A DNA stretch of 64,000 nt, taken from positions 1 to 64,000 of the IMG/VR virus record IMGVR_UViG_3300025674_000016; one strand, given 5' to 3'. Position numbers and translations under genes: made by a program. Below the pieces are notes generated by a model that saw only the letters and a program-made list of their open reading frames with translations, made no database searches and had not been told where the DNA came from. Shown here piece after piece: positions 6,487-13,786 of the stretch. The DNA is from a virus. Within the stretch, counting starts at the first letter, position 1; every line of letters starts with the position of its first letter.

Positions 6487-7076
6487 AAATGCAAAACTTA
6501 TTTGAAGGCTTCAGAAAATGGTCAAATGAAAAGCCTATTATTTCTGAGGCTCTTCAGTATCACATAGATCACGATGTTGGAATTGATAGAAATGTATTCA
6601 GGCCGGGATCTAAAGAGTTTTTATCTTTATTCAAAGAAGTTAGAGATCTCTATAATAAAGGCCAATACAAACTAAACGAAGGTGAAGAATATTATATTCT
6701 CGAAACAGACATAGGCGAATACGCTTTATATGAAGGCGAGATGGTCCCTCTTGATATGCCGATGCCGATTGAGGAAGCTAAAAAGAGGCGTAAAAAAAAG
6801 AAAAAGAAAAACCCTCCTCTCAACAAACCTTCGCTAAACACAGGCGGCGGCAAAAAGTGGAAAGTCTTTGTTCGAAGTAAATCAGGTGGTGTTAAAAAAG
6901 TTACCTTTGGAGACAAGAAAGGCGGATTGAAAGGCAACTGGAATGATCCAAAAGCTCGCGCATCTTTTGCAAAAAGACACAAGTGTGCAGAGAAAAAAGA
7001 TAAAACCAAAGCAGGCTACTGGTCTTGTAGGGCACACAAATACTTTGGCAAGAATGTCCCAGGCCGTTTCTGGTGA
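6483..7076 (+). CDS. Putative packaged protein with Lys/Arg linker and YWSCRAHKYFG module
   Basis: A 197-residue protein beginning MKMQNLFEGFRKWSNEKPII, a second signature class (LFExxRxW) also seen at 7086. L-F-E|G and I-S-E|A are possible processing sites. A basic run, KKRRKKKKKK, lies near residues 100-109. The C-terminal domain (KWKVFVRSKSGGVKKVTFGD, ARASFAKRHKCAEKKDKTKA, GYWSCRAHKYFGKNVPGRFW) is conserved in marine phage genomes and carries two Cys. Its function is unknown. The ATGA overlap couples it to the preceding gene. Confidence 0.7.
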   Translation: MKMQNLFEGFRKWSNEKPIISEALQYHIDHDVGIDRNVFRPGSKEFLSLFKEVRDLYNKGQYKLNEGEEYYILETDIGEYALYEGEMVPLDMPMPIEEAKKRRKKKKKKNPPLNKPSLNTGGGKKWKVFVRSKSGGVKKVTFGDKKGGLKGNWNDPKARASFAKRHKCAEKKDKTKAGYWSCRAHKYFGKNVPGRFW

Positions 7077-7085
7077 GAATATAGA

Positions 7086-8096
7086 ATGAAGTTAATCTTT
7101 GAAAACTGGCGGAGGCACTTAAAAGAAAATTTTTCTCAAGGGGGTGAATACTTCTTGAGGTTCGGAGACCCACGAGAGGTAAAAAACTCTGTTATACACG
7201 ATCCTAGAATGGAATATGAGCGACTATCTTCTGATGACTGGTCTAGCGGCATGGTGCATCAGAAATATGAAGCTGGTATTTCCGCATACCCAGTCTTGCA
7301 TTATGGTGAAGACAAAGTAGTTTTTGAAGCTCCTGTGGGGCTTGATGTTTTTGCCGGTCAGGCTAAAGGGTTTCTTTTCGATAGATTGCTTAATCAAGAA
7401 ATATATGTTTTCAAAGCAGACAAGCTAAGTAAGGCCGGAACTGACGGTGAGCCATTGATCATCGACAACACAATAGAGGATGTTCAAAGAATAAAACATA
7501 GAAATATCTATTTGGGACAAGAAATCTGGGATGAAAAAGAGAAAAAGGCCACTCTCATACAATACAAAAATATATTTGATTTCATCAGGCCATATGATAT
7601 TAAATTCGAATATGAAAATAGTTATGAAAAGTTTTTTGACTACGATAAACACACAACCATCGATAAACTTCTGCCCCCCGAAGAGGTAAAGAAAAAATAT
7701 CAAGCAGAGTTTGATAGACTAAAACAGATCTTTCCAACAGAGGAACACCGTAAAGTAATAGACGAACAAATAACAGATTACGACGAGGAACTTGAGTATT
7801 ATAAAGAGCGTTATAAAAAAAAACAAGCAGATAGCATGCCCTTCTCTCAAGAACAAATAGATGAGTCCACATTTATCAGAGAGTTTAGTCAGGACATTGA
7901 CAGTGAAGAACTTATCTGGCACATGGATCGTGAAGATAGAACCGTTACCATCCTAGAGTCAAGTGGCTGGGAGTTTCAAATGGACAATGAACTTCCAAAG
8001 ATATTAAAAGAAGGCGATGTGCTTTTTATTCCCAAATACACTTATCACAGGGTAATTAAAGGTAGTGGAAAACTTATCGTGGAGATCAAAGAGTGA
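7086..8096 (+). CDS. Putative packaged protein, C-terminal cupin-like domain
   Basis: A 336-residue protein beginning MKLIFENWRRHLKEN, the LFExxR signature class, with L-K-E|N as a possible processing site. Residues about 20-150 form an alpha/beta-looking domain (YEAGISAYPVLHYGEDKVVF, GFLFDRLLNQEIYVFKAD) that I cannot assign. The middle is charged and helical. The last 60 residues (ILKEGDVLFIPKYTYHRVIK) look like a cupin strand pair with a single His, so metal binding is uncertain. It is coupled to the next gene by an overlapping GTG start. Confidence 0.6.
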   Translation: MKLIFENWRRHLKENFSQGGEYFLRFGDPREVKNSVIHDPRMEYERLSSDDWSSGMVHQKYEAGISAYPVLHYGEDKVVFEAPVGLDVFAGQAKGFLFDRLLNQEIYVFKADKLSKAGTDGEPLIIDNTIEDVQRIKHRNIYLGQEIWDEKEKKATLIQYKNIFDFIRPYDIKFEYENSYEKFFDYDKHTTIDKLLPPEEVKKKYQAEFDRLKQIFPTEEHRKVIDEQITDYDEELEYYKERYKKKQADSMPFSQEQIDESTFIREFSQDIDSEELIWHMDREDRTVTILESSGWEFQMDNELPKILKEGDVLFIPKYTYHRVIKGSGKLIVEIKE

Positions 8097-9463
8097 TAAA
8101 GGTATCAGTTAAGAAAAAAATATTAAAAGAATCCCTCTCATTAAATGAGGGTTCCCTCTCAAGCAATCTTGGGTTTCCCAAATCCTTAGAGGAAGCTTTT
8201 GAAGATATTTTTGGCAATCGTGTCACAACATATGGCAAGTGGTTTAAAGAGTATCAGGGAAAGTCTAGATATGGCGGCCCTTGGTATTCTGGCATAAGCC
8301 ACTACCAATCACCATCTGACTTGAGTCTGCTTGATTGTGTAAAAATGTTGGAGGCCATTCGAGTAAATGATGAAGAAAGATTTAATCAACTTATAGAAGT
8401 AGACGAATGGAGCGATAGGGGTGACTCTAAATGGGCAAAGATAGGATTAAAAGAAAAAGGCATGCAGAATGCCAAGCCATACTTGGAAAAACAACTACGC
8501 GACGGCCTCGTTGATGATGCCACATTTTTTACAAGAGATATTGTCGAAGATCGTGAAAAAATAAAAAAACAAGAATTTAAGCAATATTCAAAAATGTCTT
8601 TTAAAGATGCGTCCGCCAAGTATTCACGAATCAAAGCTTTTTCCGAGTCAAAAGAAGTAATGACATTTGATGATGGCCATAGGTGGCTTGACGTTGGTCC
8701 TGAGTGTCAGTTTGTTGGAAGGGAAATGAAAAACTGTGGATCGACAGGCGTTATGTCTTTAGACTCTGACAAAACAATGCTGATCTTGGTTGACTCTAAA
8801 AACAAGCCAAGAATTGTCGCTACACTATCTCCAAATGAAAAAAGATTATCCGGCGTTGAGGGCTCTGCCGGAAGTCTCCCGAAAGAAGAATACTACGACC
8901 ATATCGTTAAGCTTGCAGATTTTCTAGATGTAAAATTTGATGTTACAAGATCTAATTCGTTTTTATTAAATTTGAAATATTTGTTCAGAGGGGTCAAGAT
9001 AAAAATCAAACGACTAAAAACAGATAACGAGTATGAGAGGCTTTATGAGATTATCTTACCAGATAAAAGAAAATTGTACTCTGATACATCCTATTTTTTT
9101 CTAGAAGATGAAGCAAGAAAAGCGGGCGAGATCTTAAATCAAAAACATTTCTCAAAGCCTGTTAATTTTTCAACACGGCTTAGGAACAATATAAAAAAAA
9201 TATTTCACGGCAGAAACCGGCAACTTGTTGGTGATAAGGTCGAATATTACACGATATACACTATAAGTCAATTCGCAGATGAATTAAGATCAACCTCTAA
9301 GCAACCAATCAAAGAAGAGATCCGCAAGACAGGCAGCAAGTGGTGTCTTTATTCCAAGAAGAAAACAAAAAAAGGCAAAAAGAAAAAGCTTGGCTGCTAT
9401 GGGACCAAGGGCGGTGCAAAGAAAAGAGAAAAGCAGGTACAATATTTTAAACACAAGGGGTAA
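8093..9463 (+). CDS. Putative packaged protein with PcfJ-like core and WCLYSKK C-terminal module
   Basis: A 456-residue protein with a GTG start. The N-terminus, MIKVSVKKKILKESLSLNEG, contains L-N-E|G, a possible head-protease site. The segment around residues 190-280 (WLDVGPECQFVGREMKNCGS, then MLILVDSKNKPRIVATLSPN) resembles the PcfJ-like/phage domain in which a GxxMxxC segment precedes a short beta-hairpin. The C-terminus (GSKWCLYSKKKTKKGKKKKL, GAKKREKQVQYFKHKG) is a recurrent end-module in phage proteins, here with the same Lys-rich linker seen in the neighbouring genes. The function is unknown. Confidence 0.65.
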   Translation: MIKVSVKKKILKESLSLNEGSLSSNLGFPKSLEEAFEDIFGNRVTTYGKWFKEYQGKSRYGGPWYSGISHYQSPSDLSLLDCVKMLEAIRVNDEERFNQLIEVDEWSDRGDSKWAKIGLKEKGMQNAKPYLEKQLRDGLVDDATFFTRDIVEDREKIKKQEFKQYSKMSFKDASAKYSRIKAFSESKEVMTFDDGHRWLDVGPECQFVGREMKNCGSTGVMSLDSDKTMLILVDSKNKPRIVATLSPNEKRLSGVEGSAGSLPKEEYYDHIVKLADFLDVKFDVTRSNSFLLNLKYLFRGVKIKIKRLKTDNEYERLYEIILPDKRKLYSDTSYFFLEDEARKAGEILNQKHFSKPVNFSTRLRNNIKKIFHGRNRQLVGDKVEYYTIYTISQFADELRSTSKQPIKEEIRKTGSKWCLYSKKKTKKGKKKKLGCYGTKGGAKKREKQVQYFKHKG

Positions 9464-9468
9464 ATAAA

Positions 9469-9696
9469 ATGAACAAGTTCTCACCTGGTGATCACGTTAG
9501 ACTTAGATCGGATGTTTATGATGACGGTATAGTGTTGATGGAGTGTGAGAACGAAACAGGATTTTATTTTGTTGTGTTCTGCAAAGGGTCTGGTTACAAC
9601 TGCCAGCCTTGGATAAGAAAGCTACACGTTGATAAATTAACGCTTGTGAAAAAAGAAGCACACAAACCAGATCCGCCACCAAAGTTCAAAAAATAA
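9469..9696 (+). CDS. Small SH3/KOW-like hypothetical protein
   Basis: A 75-residue protein (MNKFSPGDHVRLRSDVYDDG). The FSPGDHVRLRSD opening with alternating hydrophobic strands suggests a small beta-barrel of SH3/KOW style. It sits between two putative packaged-protein genes and is preceded by GGGGTAAATAAA, a weak ribosome site. No catalytic residues are visible. Confidence 0.55.
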   Translation: MNKFSPGDHVRLRSDVYDDGIVLMECENETGFYFVVFCKGSGYNCQPWIRKLHVDKLTLVKKEAHKPDPPPKFKK

Positions 9697-9705
9697 AATA
9701 CTGTT

Positions 9706-10869
9706 ATGAAACTAACATCAAAATACCTAAAAAAATTAATATTGGAAGCATTTGTTGAAAAGCGTGGTAAATTTCTATGCTGGCATGCTTTTGGATGGGG
9801 TGGCCAATCAGCGGGACAGCGTGGCAAAATGGACCCAGAGCTTATGGATAAGTTTGGTGTCAAACTAAGAGCAAGAATGATAAAAGAGAAGGGCTTTACT
9901 CCTGGTAATGGAGCAATGTACGGAATGGGCGTCTATACCGTTATGGACCCAAGAGATATTAGTTATAATAAATACGGCCCTCTCGCGCTTCAATTTGAGA
10001 TTTCCAAATCAGCAGTCGATCAAAGTTTTCTTGTGATTCCATCTAACCATGACGATAACCAGATAGAAGACTATAAATCAAGTGCCACAACGATTGAAGA
10101 ACAGTTGGAGGCATTCGGCGTCCTCAACGAAGAAACAGCGGGGTTAGTCAAAAAACATTCTGATGAATATTTTGGTAGTGGGCTAGCACTTGAACTATCC
10201 AGACTAAAATATGTAAGAGACGCAATAAAAGGTCTCATATTTCATGGCGCTCAAGATGGCCATGTTCTGGTTTGTTATGACCCTAGCCTATTAAAACTAA
10301 CAGGATACACATCGTCAAGAAACAGCCAACCTAGATATACAACCGAGATTGAATTTAGATTCAATAAAAACCCAAAAGAAATCCACAAGATTGTAAAAAA
10401 CTATTTTGATTTCCCCAATTCAGAAAGTATTGATCAACAAATTCAAACTTGCCAATACGTTGACAGATTTATGTCTGATAATGAGTACTCAAAAGAAGCA
10501 ATGCTTGATCATGCTCGAAATGGATTAAGGGTGGAAGAGCTAAGAACATTAAAGACATACATGCCAGAAGATACTGAGTTGTTGCCCGACGATGCTTGGG
10601 AAAGGCCGAATGAAGATGACTATAACGAACATGACATACTTTATGATAAGTTGCTGGATGGTACTTTAATACGGGACGAAGAGCGTGACATTGACGAATA
10701 TGCCGATCTTACATACCTTGGTTCTATGATTGATACAGAAGCCCAGCAGTATAAAGCAAGAGCATGGGCAGATTTTGTCCAGTTTATTGAAGGCGGAGCT
10801 TTTGAAGAAATGATCTCCGGTCTAGATGGATCTAAAAAACTATTCGGGATTAAAAAGATTAAACAATGA
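9706..10869 (+). CDS. Putative packaged ADP-ribosyltransferase-like protein
   Basis: A 387-residue protein. Residues 1-18 (MKLTSKYLKKLILEAFVE) are the signature peptide with L-I-L-E|A as a candidate processing site. Behind it, FLCWHAF (His27), GMGVYTV (Tyr77), YNKYGPLALQFEI and LIFHGAQDGHVLVCYDPSLL have the order and spacing of the H-Y core plus the closing strand seen in PARP/ART-fold proteins. That assignment is inference from motif layout. No clear third catalytic Glu was placed. T4 Alt is a packaged, injected ADP-ribosyltransferase, which makes the idea plausible here. The C-terminal half is acidic and unassigned. The gene overlaps the next by ATGA. Confidence 0.55.
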   Translation: MKLTSKYLKKLILEAFVEKRGKFLCWHAFGWGGQSAGQRGKMDPELMDKFGVKLRARMIKEKGFTPGNGAMYGMGVYTVMDPRDISYNKYGPLALQFEISKSAVDQSFLVIPSNHDDNQIEDYKSSATTIEEQLEAFGVLNEETAGLVKKHSDEYFGSGLALELSRLKYVRDAIKGLIFHGAQDGHVLVCYDPSLLKLTGYTSSRNSQPRYTTEIEFRFNKNPKEIHKIVKNYFDFPNSESIDQQIQTCQYVDRFMSDNEYSKEAMLDHARNGLRVEELRTLKTYMPEDTELLPDDAWERPNEDDYNEHDILYDKLLDGTLIRDEERDIDEYADLTYLGSMIDTEAQQYKARAWADFVQFIEGGAFEEMISGLDGSKKLFGIKKIKQ

Positions 10870-12191
10870 AACTAACAAGCAATATTTTAAAAAAATTAAT
10901 ACTAGAAGCCCTTAGAGAAAAATACGACTACTCTAGCGAAGAAGATGAAAACATTAAAGCTCTTAAAAAATACAAGGCAGCAGGGTTGTCTGGCGTATCA
11001 CAAAGAATTGGTAAGTGCCTTATCAAAAACAAAGAATACGCAAAGGGTAAAAGCTCCTTTTCTTACGAGGATCGGCTTTGCTTAGAAGAACAAGGTTTCA
11101 CTAAGCTTGGGTTGGGCTCGTTTAGGATTGTGTTTTTAGATAATCAAAATAAAGATAGAGTTATAAAGCTTGCTCTCGACCTACCCGAACAAGAAGAGGA
11201 AGATGAAGAGGAAGAACAAGAGGAAGAAGAACAAGAACAGCAAGAAGAAGAACAAGAACAGCAAGAAGAAGAACAAGAACAGGAAGAAGATGAAGAAGAG
11301 GAAGAAGAAGAGGTAGAAATTTCTAAAGGCATGTCTATGAACTTAAAAGAGGCAAGTTTAAGACTCCAAACCTTATCCCCAATGTTCCCGAAAGTTTACA
11401 GCAAACACCCACATGGCATTTGGATCGAGGTAGAAAGAGTAAATATTTTTAAATTTAAACACAAGGACGATTATTTCGGCAATGAAAGTTGGGCTCCGAT
11501 AAAAAAGTTTTTTCCAAACTTCTCCAAAAATTACCAGAAATTCGATCAGATAAGGACTGAACTCAAAGAATTGGTCCCAGACCTGATAACCGAAGCCGCA
11601 GGGCAAAAATACACTCTTGATGACATACACAAACTGCTTCCGTTTACTAAAGAAAAGCCATTAGACAAAGCATTTATGATTCCAGACATCCATTCAACAT
11701 ATCACTCCATTGCGGATAAAGAAAGCGCGTTTGTGGCAACGTGGAGTTTGCTTATTATTGGCAATAAGGGGCTTAGGGGTAAGTCTTCTTATAAATTTCT
11801 TTATGACAATATAATTTCCCGTGTAAGAACTATGGTCTCCCAAGTGTTTGATCCCAAAGAAGAACAAGAAGAAGAAGAAGAAAGCTTTATTGATGATGAA
11901 TGGTTTGAGGATTTTGTGTTCGAAAACTTAGATAAAAATAATGCAGTTATAGAAGAAATTGTAAATAAAGTAGAAAATTATCTACAACCAAGATTGCAAA
12001 GCGCGTATAAACTAATTACAAGTGACCGTACTTACCAAGAGCTTTTGAGAGTTCATGACGAACTTGATGAAGATTTTCAATTATGGGATTTGAGGCCAGA
12101 CAACTTGGGATCAGCAATAAGAAATGGAAAAGAAACTCTTGTGCTCATTGATCCTGGTTTCGATATGGATATCGACCCCAGAAATAGATAA
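10866..12191 (+). CDS. Putative packaged protein-kinase-like protein with acidic insert
   Basis: A 441-residue protein. The N-terminus, MKLTSNILKKLILEALREK, is nearly the same signature peptide as in the preceding gene. Residues 80-103 (KLGLGSFRIVFLDN, then DRVIKLALD) fit a glycine-rich loop and the ATP-contacting Lys101. LWDLRPDNLG (Asp408, Asn413) fits the catalytic loop, and VLIDPG (Asp429) the metal-binding DFG-like motif. An acidic Glu/Gln stretch of about 45 residues sits between the Lys strand and the next helix, built from 21-bp DNA repeats. I read this as an atypical kinase or phosphotransferase, possibly delivered with the DNA like an early host-takeover enzyme. The substrate is unknown. 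Confidence 0.6.
   Translation: MKLTSNILKKLILEALREKYDYSSEEDENIKALKKYKAAGLSGVSQRIGKCLIKNKEYAKGKSSFSYEDRLCLEEQGFTKLGLGSFRIVFLDNQNKDRVIKLALDLPEQEEEDEEEEQEEEEQEQQEEEQEQQEEEQEQEEDEEEEEEEVEISKGMSMNLKEASLRLQTLSPMFPKVYSKHPHGIWIEVERVNIFKFKHKDDYFGNESWAPIKKFFPNFSKNYQKFDQIRTELKELVPDLITEAAGQKYTLDDIHKLLPFTKEKPLDKAFMIPDIHSTYHSIADKESAFVATWSLLIIGNKGLRGKSSYKFLYDNIISRVRTMVSQVFDPKEEQEEEEESFIDDEWFEDFVFENLDKNNAVIEEIVNKVENYLQPRLQSAYKLITSDRTYQELLRVHDELDEDFQLWDLRPDNLGSAIRNGKETLVLIDPGFDMDIDPRNR
11223..11285 (+). repeat. Three 21-bp tandem repeats encoding EEEQEQQ units
   Basis: Three consecutive 21-base units (GAAGAAGAACAAGAACAGCAA, the last differing by one base) lie within the kinase-like gene. Together with flanking GAA/GAT codons they create the long acidic insert. 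Tandem units of this kind are prone to copy-number change, always in frame. Confidence 0.85.
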
Positions 12192-12206
12192 GAGGAAATA
12201 TTGTCA

Positions 12207-12245
12207 ATGAAGATAACTAAATCTAAACTTGGAAGAAAAAAATGA
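12207..12245 (+). CDS. 12-residue mini-ORF starting with a truncated targeting peptide
   Basis: ATG at 12207 encodes MKITKSKLGRKK and stops, with AGAGGA upstream. The first seven residues repeat the signature peptide. The stop codon overlaps the ATG of the next gene. It may act as a translated leader for that gene or be the remnant of a gene whose cargo was deleted. Confidence 0.35.
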   Translation: MKITKSKLGRKK

Positions 12246-12496
12246 GTGATAGCGAATCAGGATCAAAATATTTAGAGTTCTTGAATTTGGTTGAAAGCGG
12301 TGTCTTCGACCCAACAAGCCTAGAAGAAGCAGCCGAGTTTAAAACATATAATGAATATGCTGAACATCAAGTTAATAAATTTCCAGAAATCTTAATGGCT
12401 TTCATGCAATATGACACTGGCGAGGATAGTATGTTTTATCTCCAGTTAGTCTGGATGCATGACTATTTTAAAGGAAAGAAAAAACAAGCGGTTTAA
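12242..12496 (+). CDS. Acidic small hypothetical protein (84 aa)
   Basis: An 84-residue acidic protein beginning MSDSESGSKYLEFLNLVESG, predicted mainly helical, with an aromatic C-terminal part (MFYLQLVWMHDYFKGKKK). Its ATG overlaps the stop of the 12-codon mini-ORF. I do not recognise a family. Confidence 0.55.
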   Translation: MSDSESGSKYLEFLNLVESGVFDPTSLEEAAEFKTYNEYAEHQVNKFPEILMAFMQYDTGEDSMFYLQLVWMHDYFKGKKKQAV

Positions 12497-12560
12497 TGAT
12501 TTTAAACCCCTATTGACTATTTATTGTGAACGTTTAAACGATCAAAGGAGAACTTAACAA

Positions 12561-12986
12561 ATGAGTCAACAAAACACAAACAAAATTTTTAATCAATTAT
12601 TTTTACTTGAAAACCTTACCGCTGACACTACACTTGACGAGTTTAGTACCGGAAAGATTTATTCTCTCAACCCTACTGGCGCGATGGTTATCACACTACC
12701 AACCCCAGTAGCAGGCTGGAACGCTAGATTTGTTGTTGAGACAACCTCTCAAACGATTACACTATCGGGGAGCGCCGATGGTAACATCGTTGGTTTAATT
12801 TTTGGTACTGATGGTGGTGCCGGAAGCTCCAAAGACCTCGGCACCTTCGGTAATGATGCTGCGACTTCTGTGAAGACAAATTCTACTGAGTCTTTCCTTA
12901 GCGATAATCTTGAGATTGTCAGTACTGATTCCACGTTTGTTGTTATGGGTAGAGCTTCTAGCTCTGCTGGTTTTGTATTTGAATGA
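12561..12986 (+). CDS. Probable virion surface or structural beta protein
   Basis: A 141-residue protein rich in Thr, Ser, Gly and Val and lacking Cys. It has alternating strands (GAMVITLPTPVAGWNARFVV, TITLSGSADGNIVGLIFGTD) typical of small beta-sandwich virion proteins such as decoration or fibre-tip proteins. AAGGAG precedes the ATG at good spacing. It stands alone between the packaged-protein genes and the hairpin at 12993-13050. The assignment is by composition only. Confidence 0.55.
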   Translation: MSQQNTNKIFNQLFLLENLTADTTLDEFSTGKIYSLNPTGAMVITLPTPVAGWNARFVVETTSQTITLSGSADGNIVGLIFGTDGGAGSSKDLGTFGNDAATSVKTNSTESFLSDNLEIVSTDSTFVVMGRASSSAGFVFE

Positions 12987-12992
12987 TTTAGC

Positions 12993-13050
12993 TTTTTAAC
13001 CTTTCTATTCATTTCTGGTATAATATACCTCACACTAGAAAGGTTAAAAA
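12993..13050 (+). promoter_or_regulatory. 15-bp perfect inverted repeat that would hide the 2OG-oxygenase ribosome site
   Basis: TTTTTAACCTTTCTA (12993-13007) and TAGAAAGGTTAAAAA (13036-13050) are perfect complements separated by 28 bases. The right arm contains the GAAAGG ribosome site and ends one base before the ATG at 13051, so an RNA that includes both arms would sequester the start site. The spacer contains an extended -10 promoter (13016-13024), so an RNA begun there lacks the left arm and would be freely translated. T4 genes e, soc and I-TevI use this arrangement to silence readthrough transcripts. Confidence 0.7.
13016..13024 (+). promoter_or_regulatory. Extended -10 promoter inside the hairpin loop
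   Basis: TGGTATAAT is a consensus extended -10 element (TG-n-TATAAT). No good -35 is seen upstream, which extended -10 promoters do not need. The start of transcription would be near 13031, between the two hairpin arms. Confidence 0.6.
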
Positions 13051-13452
13051 ATGATTATCGGAACACCACACCAACCTTGGGAACTTCTCGACACCACAGC
13101 AGAAGACTTCCTCCTACAAATGCTAAAATACGGAAAACCTATTGAAACCTCGCTTGTTGGCTCATTTGATCAATCGGGGCGAGGCTCAAGAAGGGATATT
13201 CCGCTCCCATTTCATCGAGATGGCGACTACTCAAAAGAAAAAGCTTCAAAAAACAGCATAGATGTTGTCGGCCTCTTCTGTATTAGGGGCGGAGAAGCCA
13301 ATACCCTCATTAAATACAACGATAAAATAACATCATACAACCTCAAGAAAGGTCAAGGTATTATTTTTGATAATAAAGAAGTCCTACACGCCAGAGAAGG
13401 CGAGGTAGGAGACAGATTATTGCTTAGAGTGTGGGTCGAGAGGCAAAAATGA
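13051..13452 (+). CDS. Compact 2-oxoglutarate/Fe(II) oxygenase-like protein
   Basis: A 133-residue protein with the facial-triad pattern of 2OG-Fe(II) enzymes: His55 and Asp57 in PFHRDGDYS, His113 in EVLHAREGE, and a following Arg (122 or 126, in DRLLLRVW) that could bind the 2OG carboxylate. Strands between them (VVGLFCIRGGEANTLI, LKKGQGIIFDN) fit the double-stranded beta-helix. At this length it is close to the minimum for the fold. The substrate is unknown; options include protein, nucleic acid or a small metabolite. Expression is probably controlled by the hairpin/promoter just upstream. Confidence 0.7.
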   Translation: MIIGTPHQPWELLDTTAEDFLLQMLKYGKPIETSLVGSFDQSGRGSRRDIPLPFHRDGDYSKEKASKNSIDVVGLFCIRGGEANTLIKYNDKITSYNLKKGQGIIFDNKEVLHAREGEVGDRLLLRVWVERQK

Positions 13453-13772
13453 GCCTAGACCAAGAAAAAGCTAACAAAGTATGGAAGTACCTAGTTTTTT
13501 CTTTGTGTATCCTTAGTATTTTAGACTTACAGTTCACAATCTACGAGCTAGAGCTAGGAATAGCCTATGAATACAACATATTCTTAGCTAACGTGCTTCA
13601 TTTAGGCTATTTGCCTTTTATTCTAACAAAAACCAACATAACTTTAGCTTCTTGTGTTATATTATTAGCAGGAATAGACAAGATCTTTGCTAAAATAGGT
13701 GTTTTAGCTTGTAATCTTATTTATTTCTTTATTTTTGTTTATCATATCATCGGAATTGCAATCTACTCATAA
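13449..13772 (+). CDS. Small multi-pass membrane protein
   Basis: A 107-residue protein starting at the ATG that overlaps the oxygenase stop (MSLDQEKANKVWKYLVF). Three to four hydrophobic helices follow (YLVFSLCILSILDLQF, GYLPFILTKTNITLASCVIL, VLACNLIYFFIFVYHIIGIA). It resembles DUF5658-type small membrane proteins in outline, but this is weak. Coupling to the oxygenase suggests co-expression. Confidence 0.6.
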   Translation: MSLDQEKANKVWKYLVFSLCILSILDLQFTIYELELGIAYEYNIFLANVLHLGYLPFILTKTNITLASCVILLAGIDKIFAKIGVLACNLIYFFIFVYHIIGIAIYS

Positions 13773-13786
13773 CAAAGGAAGGAAAA

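Noticed and set aside
11144-11332. Minus-strand Ser/Cys-rich frame opposite the acidic insert
   Set aside because: This is the reverse reading of GAA-type tandem repeats in the kinase-like gene. There is no independent evidence for it.
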